The notes beneath the pieces were generated by a model that was not told where the DNA came from, searched no databases, and saw only the letters and a list, made by a program, of their open reading frames with translations. A stretch of DNA of 64,000 bases from positions 2,418,001 through 2,482,000 of the forward strand of contig OZ241358.1 of the NCBI GenBank assembly GCA_965200465.1, given 5' to 3'. The first letter of the stretch is position 1. Every line of letters begins with the position of its first letter. The position numbers were made by a program, and so were the translations under genes. Of this stretch, positions 47,385-57,320 are shown in pieces. Origin of the DNA: Azophilus sp965200465 (GTDB lineage: Bacteria; Pseudomonadota; Gammaproteobacteria; Pseudomonadales; Azotimanducaceae).

Positions 47385-49988
47385 ATGGAGCAACGCAAAC
47401 CTACGGCATTTTCCGACATTCGCTGTAAGCAAATGACCCGCCGCAACCGCAACGATTCCGGCCCTGCAAACGCGGACATCGCCCCGTCCCGGCTGGGCGC
47501 CGCGACGCTGCTCCCCGCCAAGGGGCTGCTGCTGGGCCTGTCGCTGCTGGCCGCCGAGGCCGGTGCGCAGTCGCGGTCGTTTCCGGACTTGCTGCTCAAT
47601 CCCAATGCACAGGCGCCGGCGCCGGCGCAACGGCCGGAATCCTGGCGCCCAAGGCAAGACTACGCGGCGGTGGGCATTCCGCTGGCAATCCGCGCACCCG
47701 CACTCTCCGCCGAGGAAAGCGCCCTGTTTGCCCAGCGCCGCCGGGGGCCGGCCGCAGCCGGCGTCGGCCGGCCGGTTCCCGCTGAGCACCAAGGCAACCT
47801 AGGGGAGAAACTCACCTGGTCCAACATTGGCGGCGGCGCCGTCGCCGCCGCCTTGCAAGTGGCCTCTCCCGGCGCAAAGGCGTTGCGCGTCGCCCTCAGC
47901 GCCGCATTGCCGGAAGGCGGCGAGGTTCGCTTCTTCAACCCGACGGATGCCAGCCAGAGGTTCCGGCCCCGCCTCGGCAAGGAGTTCGCCACCGGCAAGG
48001 GCACCTCGGCTGCTCCGCAAGCGGCGCTGCTTTGGTCCCCCACCGTAACCGGGGACGCCATCGGCGTGGAGGTCACCCTGCCGGCGTCGGCGGACCTGCG
48101 CTCCTTCGCTCTGGAAGTGCGGCGAATTTCCCATCTGGCGCACGGGCCGGGCCAGCCGGCGGCATTGGCTGCGGCGCGCCCCGCCAACATGCACAACAGC
48201 TGCAGCGCCGTCGATGTCTCCTGCGCCGATGCGCTCCACAATTGCGCCGCTTTGTCCACCGTGCGCATCCTGTTCACCGACGCCGGCGGCGACAGCTACC
48301 TCTGCACGGCCACCGTCATCAATGACTCCCGGGCGGTGCAGGCCAAGCTGCGGCAAACCCACCTGCTGACGGCCCATCACTGCATTTCCTCCCAAGCCGT
48401 AGCCAAGACAGTGGAAACTTGGTGGAACCACCAAACGGCCGGTTGCGGCAGCTCCCAACGCAGCGACCGCTTCTTCTCCTTGAGCGAGGGCGCGGACCTG
48501 ATCGTCACCCACGCCAGGACCGACCACAGCCTGCTGCGGCTGCGGGAACCGGTGCCCAGCCTGCCAATTTGCTGGAAGGGATGGTCCAACGGCAGCGGGC
48601 AAGTCGGCGAAAGCGTCTATTCCGTCCACCACCCGCGGGGGGAGTTCAAGGAATGGGCGGCGGGACAGATCGCCAACCACGGGGTGACCGTGCTCGACGG
48701 CAACGAAGATCAGGAAGTGGATTCGTTCATCGTCGATTTCCACGCCGGCGCCTTGGTCGGCGGCAGCAGCGGCGCCGCACTGTCCACCGAAGACGACAAC
48801 GGCCTCATCGGCGTGCTGTCCGGCGGCCCGGAGGATGATTGTTCGGTCAACCACTATGGTCGGTTTGACCGCTTCCTAGCCGTTGCCGGACCCTGGCTGG
48901 GGAATGAAACCGTAGATGCGGCGGGCATCTTGGACGACCACGGGGACGACATTCAAAGCGCCACTGGAGTACTGCTGAGCTCCACCACCAAGGGCGACCT
49001 CGAAACCCCGGACGACTTGGACTATTTCCGCATTTCCGTCCCGGAGGACGGCAGGCTCTACGTGCGCACGGAAGGCTCGACCGATACTCTGGGCACCCTC
49101 TTCTCCGCAAGCGGCGTAGCCATTCTCCAAGACGATGACGACGGCAGAACCAACAACTTCCGCATCGTTGCAAACGTGCGCGCGGGGACCTACTACGTCA
49201 GCGTCTCCAGCTACACCAGGAGCGACACGGGCTCCTACACCCTGTTCGTGGACTTGCAGAGGGAGGTTAGAACGACCCACCTGATGCCGTTGTTCCCGGC
49301 CGACTCCGACGGCCGCCAGCAAGGGTTCGTGCGCATCGCCAACCGCTCCCGAACGGAGGGAAGCGTGCAGCTCACCGCCATTGACGACGCCGGCACGGCG
49401 CGGGAGCCCATCATGCTGGCCATGGACGGCCGGCAGACCCTGCACTTCAATTCGCAGGACCTGGAGCAGGGCAATCCCGACAAGGGCCTAGGCGACGGCA
49501 TCGGCAAGGGCGTTGGGGACTGGCGTTTGGAGTTGGTCAGTTCCCTGGACCTCTCGCCGCAAGCCTACGCCCGCACCGACGACGGCGTCATCGCCAGCCT
49601 GCACGGCTTGGCCGGCGGCAAGGCGGATGAGCACTATGTGAGTTTCTTCAACAGCGCCAGCAACACCCGTTCGCGCAGCGTGCTGCGGCTCATCAATCCC
49701 AACGACCGCCGCGTGGAGGTCACCATCGACGGCCGGGACGACAGGGGCCAAGCGGCGCCGGGAGGCCGCATCAGCCTGCGCTTGGCGCCTAGGGCGTCCA
49801 TGTGGATTGGGGCGCAGCAGTTGGAGGCCGGGGACGACGCCTTCAATGGGCGCTTCGGCGACGGGGACGGCAAGTGGCAACTGTTCATTGCAGCCAACGC
49901 CGAGATTCAGGCGATGAGCCTAATTGAGACCGCGGACGGGCGCTTGAGCGACGTTTCCACAGCCAACGACCCTGAACCAAGAAACTAG
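47385..49988 (+). CDS. Secreted trypsin-like serine protease with PPC and two C-terminal repeat domains
   Basis: 867 aa from ATG 47385; ATG 47433 (M-T-R-R-N) is an alternative. The N-terminal hydrophobic stretch L-L-L-G-L-S-L-L-A-A-E-A-G-A then Q-S predicts secretion. Protease core: H in L-L-T-A-H-H-C-I-S-S, probable Asp in T-D-H-S-L-L-R-L, Ser in G-G-S-S-G-A-A-L; lysyl-endopeptidase-like cysteines are present. A PPC domain follows (D-Y-F-R-I-S-V-P-E-D-G, T-Y-Y-V-S-V-S-S). The last 230 residues hold two copies of a ~110-residue module, each with F-V-R-I-A-N/V-L-R-L-I-N and G-D-G-x-G-K/G-D-W-like parts. Extracellular digestion is likely. Confidence 0.82.
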   Translation: MEQRKPTAFSDIRCKQMTRRNRNDSGPANADIAPSRLGAATLLPAKGLLLGLSLLAAEAGAQSRSFPDLLLNPNAQAPAPAQRPESWRPRQDYAAVGIPLAIRAPALSAEESALFAQRRRGPAAAGVGRPVPAEHQGNLGEKLTWSNIGGGAVAAALQVASPGAKALRVALSAALPEGGEVRFFNPTDASQRFRPRLGKEFATGKGTSAAPQAALLWSPTVTGDAIGVEVTLPASADLRSFALEVRRISHLAHGPGQPAALAAARPANMHNSCSAVDVSCADALHNCAALSTVRILFTDAGGDSYLCTATVINDSRAVQAKLRQTHLLTAHHCISSQAVAKTVETWWNHQTAGCGSSQRSDRFFSLSEGADLIVTHARTDHSLLRLREPVPSLPICWKGWSNGSGQVGESVYSVHHPRGEFKEWAAGQIANHGVTVLDGNEDQEVDSFIVDFHAGALVGGSSGAALSTEDDNGLIGVLSGGPEDDCSVNHYGRFDRFLAVAGPWLGNETVDAAGILDDHGDDIQSATGVLLSSTTKGDLETPDDLDYFRISVPEDGRLYVRTEGSTDTLGTLFSASGVAILQDDDDGRTNNFRIVANVRAGTYYVSVSSYTRSDTGSYTLFVDLQREVRTTHLMPLFPADSDGRQQGFVRIANRSRTEGSVQLTAIDDAGTAREPIMLAMDGRQTLHFNSQDLEQGNPDKGLGDGIGKGVGDWRLELVSSLDLSPQAYARTDDGVIASLHGLAGGKADEHYVSFFNSASNTRSRSVLRLINPNDRRVEVTIDGRDDRGQAAPGGRISLRLAPRASMWIGAQQLEAGDDAFNGRFGDGDGKWQLFIAANAEIQAMSLIETADGRLSDVSTANDPEPRN

Positions 49989-50002
49989 CGGGCGGCACCT
50001 TG

Positions 50003-51583
50003 GTGCGGGAGCGAAGTCAACAGGGGCTGCTGTCCAGGTTCAGTCATCCAAAGTCGCTGATCGTCCGAGTGGTTCTGATTGGGGCCGTGGTCGTTGCGGT
50101 CGTCGTCGCAGCTTGCATGCTGGCGGGGGTTGCGCCCGGCGCCTCATACTGGTTCGCCGCCGACCCCGGCCGCACAACGGACGCACCCGCTCCTCAGGAG
50201 GGCGTGGTGCTCCCTTTGCCGCGGCCCCCGCCAGCCGAAGTCGAAACGCCGATCGGCCTGCTCCGCAACGAGCCGGGCGCAGCCCCGGGATACACGCTGT
50301 TCGGAACGCGAGCTGGCCCCGCGTATCTGATCGACAACGCCGGCCGGATGGTCCACAAATGGGATCTGTCGGGCAATTGGGCTTCTTTCAGCGCCAAATT
50401 GCAGCCGGACGGCGATCTGACGCACACAACCGACGATGGGGTCCTCCGCCGGGTTGACCCGGCCGGCAACGAGGTTTGGCGGTACTCGCCTCCCGACAAG
50501 CCGCATCATGACCATCTGCTGCTGCCGAACGGCAACTTTCTGCTCCTGCTGCGAGGCGTCAAATCGAGGGACGAGGTGGTGGCGGCCGGCGGGAATCCCG
50601 CCTTCGTCCGCCCCGACGGCCTCAAATACGACTACATTGTCGAAGTTCGACCGGCGCCCCCCGACGGCGGCGAAATCGTCTGGCAGTGGTCCGTGTGGGA
50701 CCACCTGATACAGGATTTCGACGCCGGCAAGCCGAACTACGGAGTGGTCGCCGACCACCCCGAACTCGTTGACTTGAACTTCATTCTGCTGCAGCTTGAC
50801 AGGACCGGCAGACTGAGCGACAGCAACAAGTGGGATTGGCTGCACGCAAACGCCATCGACCACCATGCGGAGGCGGACCAGGTTTTGATCCTGGCGCGCA
50901 ACTTCAGCGAGATTTGGGTGGTGGACCACAGCACCACGCCGGAGCAGTCGGCGGGGCATCGGGGCGGCAACTACGGCCGCGGCGGGGACCTGCTGTACCG
51001 CTGGGGGAATCCGCGGGCGCACCGTGCCGGCACGGCGGCCGACCAACGCCTGTTCTGGCCGCACAACGCCCACTGGATTGCGCCGGGGCTGCCCGGCGCG
51101 GGCAACATTCTGGTGTTCAACAACGGAGACGAGTTCGAGGGCTTTTTCCGCGACCATTCCTCGGTGCTGGAGCTGGACTACCCGCTTGCCGACGGCCGCT
51201 TCGGCGCATGGCCGCCCGGCCGGCGCCCGCCTCCCGACCGGCCGGCATGGCGGTACACGGCGTCGCCGCCGAGCGGTTTTCTGTCCCACCGCCTGTCCGG
51301 CGCGCAACGGCTGCCCAACGGCAACACGCTGATCGCCTCCGGGCAGCAGGGCGTGATCTTCGAGGTGACGGCGTCGGGCGGGGAGGTGTGGAGGTACGTC
51401 TCTCCCGCGGTGGGGAAGGAACGTTGGTTGCAGGGCGAGCCGATGCCGGTTTTTACGGACCACCGGGCGCCAACCCCACTATGGGCCAACTTTCTCTACC
51501 GGGCGGTTAGGTATCCGCCGGACCATCCGGGCCTCCAAGCGCTCGACTTGACGCCCAAGGGAACCATCGAGCGCTACCGCTAG
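50003..51583 (+). CDS. Arylsulfotransferase (ASST)-family protein with N-terminal anchor
   Basis: 526 aa from GTG 50003 (TTG 50000 is adjacent). A membrane anchor (V-V-L-I-G-A-V-V-V-A-V-V-V-A-A-C-M-L) precedes a periplasmic beta-propeller. Typical blocks are W-R-Y-S-P-P-D-K-P-H-H-D, L-P-N-G-N-F-L-L-L, the His in D-W-L-H-A-N-A-I-D, W-V-V-D-H-S-T-T-P and F-W-P-H-N-A-H-W-I. ASST enzymes move sulfate between phenols without PAPS; in this anchored subgroup activity is unproven. It starts 14 bp after the protease stop and may be cotranscribed with it. Confidence 0.78.
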   Translation: MRERSQQGLLSRFSHPKSLIVRVVLIGAVVVAVVVAACMLAGVAPGASYWFAADPGRTTDAPAPQEGVVLPLPRPPPAEVETPIGLLRNEPGAAPGYTLFGTRAGPAYLIDNAGRMVHKWDLSGNWASFSAKLQPDGDLTHTTDDGVLRRVDPAGNEVWRYSPPDKPHHDHLLLPNGNFLLLLRGVKSRDEVVAAGGNPAFVRPDGLKYDYIVEVRPAPPDGGEIVWQWSVWDHLIQDFDAGKPNYGVVADHPELVDLNFILLQLDRTGRLSDSNKWDWLHANAIDHHAEADQVLILARNFSEIWVVDHSTTPEQSAGHRGGNYGRGGDLLYRWGNPRAHRAGTAADQRLFWPHNAHWIAPGLPGAGNILVFNNGDEFEGFFRDHSSVLELDYPLADGRFGAWPPGRRPPPDRPAWRYTASPPSGFLSHRLSGAQRLPNGNTLIASGQQGVIFEVTASGGEVWRYVSPAVGKERWLQGEPMPVFTDHRAPTPLWANFLYRAVRYPPDHPGLQALDLTPKGTIERYR

Positions 51584-51670
51584 CCCGCAAACGCCGCGCT
51601 AGTTGCTCCTAGCAGCCGCAGCCGTTAACTTAGACGGCTTGGTTTCGGCTCATTGCAAGGGCGCTTGGCC

Positions 51671-54505
51671 TTGGACAGCATTTCCGTTCGCGGGGCGCGG
51701 ACCCACAATCTGGACAACATCGATCTGGAGCTGCCGCGCGACAGGCTGATCGTCATCACCGGCCTCTCCGGTTCCGGCAAGTCCTCGCTGGCTTTCGACA
51801 CTCTCTACGCCGAAGGCCAACGCCGCTATGTGGAGTCTCTTTCCGCCTACGCCCGGCAGTTCCTCTCCACTATGGAGAAACCGGACGTGGACCACATCGA
51901 GGGCTTGTCGCCGGCCATCTCCATAGAGCAGAAATCGACCTCGCACAACCCCCGCTCCACGGTGGGCACCATCACCGAAATCCACGACTACCTGCGGCTG
52001 CTGTACGCCCGTGTGGGCGAACCGCGTTGCCCTGAGCACCGCAAGCCCTTGGACGCGCAAACCGTCAGCCAAATGGTGGATCAAGTCATGGCGCTGCCCG
52101 AGGGGACGCGCATCATGCTCCTGGCGCCCGTGGTCTCGGACCGCAAGGGCGAGCATCTGCACGTCTTCAAGGAATTGATGGCGGCCGGCTTCATCCGCGC
52201 CCGCATCGACGGCCTAGTGGCGGACCTGGACCATCCGCCGAAACTGGACAAAAGGAAGAAGCACAGCGTGGAGGCAGTGGTTGACCGGCTTCGGGTGCAG
52301 GCGGGAGCGCAGCAGCGCTTGGCCGAATCCATGGAAACCGCCTTAGGGCTTTCGGACGGCATCGTCTGGGTGGAGGACATGGACGACCGCGCCCGCCCCG
52401 GGCTGGTGTTCTCGTCCCGCTTCGCCTGCCCGGTTTGCGGCTACAGCATCAGCGAGCTTGAGCCGCGCATGTTCTCCTTCAACAACCCGGCCGGCGCCTG
52501 CGCCGCCTGTGACGGCTTGGGCGTGAAGCAGTTCTTTGACCCGGAGCTCATCGTTCACGACCCGCACCTAACCCTGGCCGAAGGGGCGATACGCGGCTGG
52601 GACCGGCGCAACGTCTATTACTTCCACATGCTGCGGTCCTTGGCTAGGCACTATGGCTTCGATGTGCAGTCTCCTTACCGCAGGCTGGGCAAAAGGCATC
52701 AGCAGGCCATTCTCTTCGGCAGCGGCCAAGAGCGCATCGACTTCAGCTACACCAATGACCGCGGCGACCTGATCAGGCGGCGCCACCGATTTGAAGGCGT
52801 GATACCCAACATGGAGCGCCGCTACCAGGAGACGGAATCGAACATGGTGCGGGAGAACCTGCAAAGATACTTGCGCACCCGCGCCTGCCCCGAATGCGGC
52901 GGCGCCCGCCTGCGCGAAGCCTCGCGCAATGTTTTCGTCGGCAACGTCACCTTGCCGGAAATCTCCCGCGGCGCCATCGAAGACATGCTGAAGTACTTCA
53001 GCAAGCTCAAGCTGAGCGGGCAGCGCGGCGCCATCGCCGCCAAGATTCTCAAGGAAATCCAAGCGCGGCTGCAGTTTCTGGTGGATGTGGGCTTGAACTA
53101 CCTGACGCTGGACCGCAGCGCGGACAGCCTTTCCGGCGGCGAAGCGCAACGGATTCGGCTTGCCAGCCAAATCGGCGCCGGCTTGGTGGGCGTGATGTAC
53201 ATTCTCGACGAACCCTCCATCGGCCTGCATCAACGGGACAACGCCCGCCTGCTGCGCACCCTCACCCATTTGAAGGATCTGGGCAACACGGTGCTGGTGG
53301 TGGAGCATGACGAAGAGGCGATCCGCAGCGCCGACCACATCGTCGATATCGGCCCCGGCGCCGGCGTGCATGGCGGCAGGATAGTCGCCAGCGGCGGCCT
53401 GGAATGCATATTGCGGGAAAAGGGCTCCGTCACCGGCCAGTACCTGTCCGGCAAAAAGTCCATTCGGGTGCCCGAACAGCGCACAAAATACGACAAAAAG
53501 GCGGTCGTTCGGCTGTGCGGCGCCTCCGGCAACAATCTGCGCAGCCTGACCGTCGATATTCCCTGCGGCTTGATGACCTGCGTCACCGGCGTGTCCGGTT
53601 CCGGCAAATCGACCCTCGTCAACCAAACGCTCTACCCGGTCGCCGCCGCCAAGCTGAACGGCGCCGGGGCGCTAACGCCGGCGGCGCATCAGGGCATTGA
53701 GGGCCTGGACCATCTCGACAAGGTGGTTGACATCGACCAAAGCCCCATCGGCCGCACCCCCCGCTCCAACCCCGCCACCTACACCGGCCTGTTCACGCCC
53801 ATTCGCGAGCTGTTCGCGCAAACCCAGGAGGCCCGCGCCCGCGGCTATAAGCCCGGCCGCTTCAGCTTCAACGTCAAGGGCGGGCGCTGCGAAGCCTGCC
53901 AAGGCGACGGGGTCATCAAGGTGGAGATGCACTTTCTGCCGGACATCTACGTCTCCTGCGATCAGTGCCGGGGCAAGCGCTACAACCGGGAGACGCTGGA
54001 CGTTCGCTACAAGGGCAAAAACATTCACGAGGTGCTGGACATGACCGTGGAGGAGGCGCGCGCATTCTTCGACGCGGTGCCCGTGCTGGCGCGCAAGCTG
54101 CAAACCTTGGTCGATGTGGGCCTGGCCTACATCAAGCTGGGGCAAAGCGCGACCACGCTCTCCGGCGGGGAGGCGCAACGGGTGAAGCTGTCCCGGGAAC
54201 TGTCCAAGCGCGACACCGGCAGGACCCTGTACATTCTTGACGAACCCACAACCGGCCTGCATTTCCACGACATCGCCCAACTGCTCCAAGTGCTGCATCG
54301 GCTGCGCGACCACGGCAACACGGTGGTGGTCATCGAACACAATCTGGACGTCATCAAGACCGCCGATTGGGTCATCGACCTAGGCCCGGAAGGCGGCGCC
54401 GGCGGCGGCCGCATCGTCGCCGTCGGCACCCCGGAGCAACTGGCCGCCAAGACGCGCTCCCACACCGGGCGCTACCTCAAGCAGGCCTTGGGCTTGGAGG
54501 GCTAA
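51671..54505 (+). CDS. uvrA: Excinuclease ABC subunit A
   Basis: Damage-recognition ATPase of nucleotide-excision repair. 944 aa from TTG 51671 (L-D-S-I-S-V-R-G-A-R-T-H-N-L), which aligns with the E. coli N terminus; AAGGGCG lies upstream. Two ABC modules: G-L-S-G-S-G-K-S-S-L and G-V-S-G-S-G-K-S-T-L P-loops, signatures L-S-G-G-E-A-Q-R-I-R and L-S-G-G-E-A-Q-R-V-K, Walker B I-L-D-E-P-S-I-G-L-H and I-L-D-E-P-T-T-G-L-H. Zinc ligands C-P-V-C, C-A-A-C, C-E-A-C and C-D-Q-C are all present. No obvious LexA box upstream. Confidence 0.96.
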   Translation: MDSISVRGARTHNLDNIDLELPRDRLIVITGLSGSGKSSLAFDTLYAEGQRRYVESLSAYARQFLSTMEKPDVDHIEGLSPAISIEQKSTSHNPRSTVGTITEIHDYLRLLYARVGEPRCPEHRKPLDAQTVSQMVDQVMALPEGTRIMLLAPVVSDRKGEHLHVFKELMAAGFIRARIDGLVADLDHPPKLDKRKKHSVEAVVDRLRVQAGAQQRLAESMETALGLSDGIVWVEDMDDRARPGLVFSSRFACPVCGYSISELEPRMFSFNNPAGACAACDGLGVKQFFDPELIVHDPHLTLAEGAIRGWDRRNVYYFHMLRSLARHYGFDVQSPYRRLGKRHQQAILFGSGQERIDFSYTNDRGDLIRRRHRFEGVIPNMERRYQETESNMVRENLQRYLRTRACPECGGARLREASRNVFVGNVTLPEISRGAIEDMLKYFSKLKLSGQRGAIAAKILKEIQARLQFLVDVGLNYLTLDRSADSLSGGEAQRIRLASQIGAGLVGVMYILDEPSIGLHQRDNARLLRTLTHLKDLGNTVLVVEHDEEAIRSADHIVDIGPGAGVHGGRIVASGGLECILREKGSVTGQYLSGKKSIRVPEQRTKYDKKAVVRLCGASGNNLRSLTVDIPCGLMTCVTGVSGSGKSTLVNQTLYPVAAAKLNGAGALTPAAHQGIEGLDHLDKVVDIDQSPIGRTPRSNPATYTGLFTPIRELFAQTQEARARGYKPGRFSFNVKGGRCEACQGDGVIKVEMHFLPDIYVSCDQCRGKRYNRETLDVRYKGKNIHEVLDMTVEEARAFFDAVPVLARKLQTLVDVGLAYIKLGQSATTLSGGEAQRVKLSRELSKRDTGRTLYILDEPTTGLHFHDIAQLLQVLHRLRDHGNTVVVIEHNLDVIKTADWVIDLGPEGGAGGGRIVAVGTPEQLAAKTRSHTGRYLKQALGLEG

Positions 54506-54552
54506 GTGACTGGACCAACGCGCCGAGAGGCGGCGCTTGAGGATTCCGTGCT

Positions 54553-54658
54553 GCGCATGTTCGGTCTCCTATTCGTTTGTTCAACTCAATGGGCCACCCG
54601 AACATGCGCCCCGGGCGACCGGGGCGCTCCCTCAAAAAGTCCGAAAGGTGGTGATCCC
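54553..54658 (+). repeat. 106-bp direct repeat, left copy
   Basis: Matches 57321-57426 over its whole length with scattered substitutions. It contains gcatgttcggtctcctatt, a GCCCCGGGCGACCGGGGC hairpin (54608-54625) and the end ccgaaaggtggtgatccc. The two copies flank the DUF262 gene and the decayed region after it. The rest of the gap 54506-54760 is empty. Confidence 0.9.
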
Positions 54659-54760
54659 ATTCACAGTGTTGATCCCGCGAAAAGCTGGGGCTAGGATGTC
54701 CGTGAGCTACAGAAAACTGTATCCAAATCCCAAACGCCAGTGCTAGGAGAACATTCAACC

Positions 54761-56506
54761 ATGCAAACAACGACTTACAGTTTAAGCGCCTTGCTCGGCA
54801 GGGTCAGGGACAAGAGTCTCACTATCCCTAGGTTCCAGCGCAAGTTCGTTTGGAACAAGCCAGCCGTAATATCGCTAATCGACTCCATCTCGCGCTCCTA
54901 TCCAATTGGATCGTTGCTACTTCTCGACAAGAAGCCAGATCTCCCACTGGCCACACGGAATATTGAAGCAATGATAAGGGAGGAAGATTTGCCGGATACC
55001 CAGCGGCCTTCTGGTGACGGCCAGCACACCGAAGTGGAATCTTATATTCTAGATGGACAACAAAGAACTACATCCATAGCACAAGTCTTCCTGAATGCAC
55101 ACCCAACTTATATCTATTACTTCGATCTAAAGGGCATTCTAGAACATTACGACAATGAAGACACATCTTGGATTCGAACTCGTCGTCGCAAAAAGGGCAA
55201 CAATCCAGGTAGGCGAGAAAACAATAGGCTTCTACGCGCTGATTTGTGTTTAAAGCAACAGAATTCTGGCATGTATGTTAGCGAGTATATTGAAGATTCA
55301 GGAGATTTTCCGGAATATGATCGTCAACGCCGCCGTAAAGCGTCAGAAAAAATTAAGGGCATTTTCGAGAAAATTAGGAATTATCAAGTACCCATTGTTA
55401 GTCTAGACCCTGATCACGGACTTGAGTCCATTTGTCGAGTATTTGAGACAATTAACAGCACAGGGACACAATTAAGGACTTTTGATCTCGCAGTCGCCCG
55501 CTTCTTCTCCCCTAACCTGGATCTTCGCCGACTATGGGAAGATGCTATCGAGCATCATCGCATTCTAAAGGATTTTGACGCCGATGGAGAGCGGATTCTC
55601 CAAATCATTTGCTTGAAAAATTCTGAAGGTTATCCAGTAACATCCCGAAGGGCTCTCCTTGGCATGCCAAGTGAGACAATAGCTAGCGAATGGCGGGAGG
55701 CTGCGCAGGCGCTAGCGAATTCCTATGGTTGGGCCAAGTCTCACGGAGCAAGACCGGAAACATTGCCAAACCATAACGTATTGGCGGCTATGGCGGCAGT
55801 CCAACATCTACGAAATTCGCAAAATCTCGACAATGACTGGTTGGAGCGAGAGTTCTTCGGTCGCTGGTACCACAGCAAAGTTCTCCAAGCTGGCGCCTCG
55901 CAAGCGTCCAACTATCGCATTGGGCAGGACTACATGGCCCTGCGGAACTATGCCGAAAACGGCATTCGACCAGCCGTAGAGGATGTGAAGCTAAAATCAG
56001 AAATTATTCAAGGGCTGAAGCCGCAGGATGTTCGATACAAGTCTCTCCAATGCATTATCTCTTATGCAATTAGGTACGATTTAATTTCAGGCGCTCGGAT
56101 TACTTCCGAATCGAAATTGCACGATCACCACATATTTCCAAGGAGTGCATTAAAAGAGCACAATCTTGATCGGAAAAAGATCGACAGCCTTTGCAATAGG
56201 CTCTATATTTTGGATAAATCGAACTTGAAAATCGGGGATAGCTTTCCAGAAAGCTATCTAAAGGGCCTAGCCGATCAGGCTCGCAAAGAGGGCACTTTAG
56301 CGGCATTTAAGAGAAGATTAGCGGACTGTATGGTTCCGGGCGATCCTACGGAGCCTTCTTGGGAATTAGCTTTTTCTATGGATCGCTTTGATGAATTTTG
56401 CCAAGCTCGTGCTGATCTTATTATGGCTAGAGTCCGTGAAGTTGTCGGCGATTCATTGAAGGAAACCGCATTGTCAGAAGACGAGATGGCGGACGTTGAC
56501 GACTAA
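54761..56506 (+). CDS. DUF262/HNH protein, GmrSD-like candidate defence nuclease
   Basis: 581 aa from ATG 54761 with AGGAGA about 10 nt upstream. The N-terminal ParB/Srx-like DUF262 domain has P-R-F-Q-R-K-F-V-W, then Y-P-I-G-S-L-L-L-L and the D-G-Q-Q-R-T-T-S nucleotide-binding motif. The C-terminal DUF1524-like HNH nuclease shows H-D-H-H-I-F-P-R-S and N-R-L-Y-I-L-D-K-S-N-L-K. Relatives (GmrSD) cleave modified phage DNA. Base composition is clearly AT-richer than all neighbours, indicating transfer. No partner gene is present. Confidence 0.87.
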   Translation: MQTTTYSLSALLGRVRDKSLTIPRFQRKFVWNKPAVISLIDSISRSYPIGSLLLLDKKPDLPLATRNIEAMIREEDLPDTQRPSGDGQHTEVESYILDGQQRTTSIAQVFLNAHPTYIYYFDLKGILEHYDNEDTSWIRTRRRKKGNNPGRRENNRLLRADLCLKQQNSGMYVSEYIEDSGDFPEYDRQRRRKASEKIKGIFEKIRNYQVPIVSLDPDHGLESICRVFETINSTGTQLRTFDLAVARFFSPNLDLRRLWEDAIEHHRILKDFDADGERILQIICLKNSEGYPVTSRRALLGMPSETIASEWREAAQALANSYGWAKSHGARPETLPNHNVLAAMAAVQHLRNSQNLDNDWLEREFFGRWYHSKVLQAGASQASNYRIGQDYMALRNYAENGIRPAVEDVKLKSEIIQGLKPQDVRYKSLQCIISYAIRYDLISGARITSESKLHDHHIFPRSALKEHNLDRKKIDSLCNRLYILDKSNLKIGDSFPESYLKGLADQARKEGTLAAFKRRLADCMVPGDPTEPSWELAFSMDRFDEFCQARADLIMARVREVVGDSLKETALSEDEMADVDD

Positions 56507-56748
56507 GAACTTGCCGGGCTAGCGCCCGGATTGGATGGCCCTTCGGAACAGGTATCGCCAAATGGTTAGCAAAGTACCCGATCTATCTGCGGGACAGCCT
56601 CAAAACCTATCTTCTCCAAGCCTACGTCCCCGCCAAGGCAGATGGAGGGCACGGAACAAGCTGCCTAGCGCACACCAAGAGAGCGATCAGGAGGTGCCTG
56701 GATTCTGCGGATCGGGATCAAAACGCCTCTTTTGCGCCACATCCCCGC

Positions 56749-56788
56749 CTTTATTTGGCGCGATGCGCTGCAATCGCGCCAAATAAAG
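56749..56788. promoter_or_regulatory. 15-bp perfect inverted repeat before a truncated ORF
   Basis: ctttatttggcgcga and its reverse complement are separated by 10 nt. It lies 21 bp before ATG 56810; further gcgccaaat/gcgccaca half-sites flank it. No T run follows, so an operator or a recombination site is more likely than a terminator. Confidence 0.5.
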
Positions 56789-56809
56789 TGCGCCAAATAC
56801 GGAAGGAAG

Positions 56810-56911
56810 ATGCCTAAGCAGGTTGCAGAAGCGGAGTTCGAGGCCATTGTCAACGCCGTGCGCCAGCTGGCGGGCGACGGGTCTTGGGGCACACCGCCCG
56901 GAACTCCTTGA
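56810..56911 (+). pseudogene. Truncated N-terminal ORF with strong ribosome-binding site
   Basis: GGAAGGAAG directly precedes ATG 56810. The frame begins M-P-K-Q-V-A-E-A-E-F-E-A-I-V-N-A-V, a helical start that could open a regulator, but after about 25 residues it runs into unrelated sequence and stops at 56911. Probably the 5' end of a gene whose remainder was removed. Confidence 0.45.
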
Positions 56912-57320
56912 AGACCTTGCCGTTGATGCTCAGGGTCATGTCCGGGTGACGCAGGTTGTGCTCCAGGCGCAGCCGCGCCTTGCCGCACCAGCGCATCTCC
57001 CCGCGGATGGCGAACACCCGCAGCGCGTCCGCAGGCGTCCACTGCCTGCCGGGATGCGCCTGCGCCCGGCTGCTGCGCGGCGCCAAGCTCCGCATCCCGT
57101 CCCTCCCAAAGCGCCCGCGCCAGTCGCACTAGGTGCTCCGGGCCAAGCCGAGCAGGGATGGCGACGCCTTGAGCGTCAATCCATGCCCCCGCGCCCGCTC
57201 CACGCCCTGCAGCAGCTCGAAGCGCCGGGCGGCTTCCGGATGGCCGCCAAGGCCCACCCGAACCTTGCGGTAAAAGGCCCTGTCCTGTGCGAACCCCGAA
57301 GGGCTCGGCGAAGCCAACAT
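56912..57320 (-). pseudogene. Decayed coding-like stretch, unidentified
   Basis: On the minus strand a segment reads W-T-P-A-D-A-L-R-V-F-A-I-R-G-E-M and L-R-H-P-D-M-T-L-S-I-N-G-K-V-F, which looks like true protein. The frame breaks into short ORFs on both sides and I recognise no family. It lies between the truncated ORF and the right 106-bp repeat. Confidence 0.35.

Noticed and set aside
56665..57129. 154-codon minus-strand ORF after the DUF262 gene
   Set aside because: It switches between unrelated compositions and crosses the palindrome; treated as decayed sequence rather than a gene.
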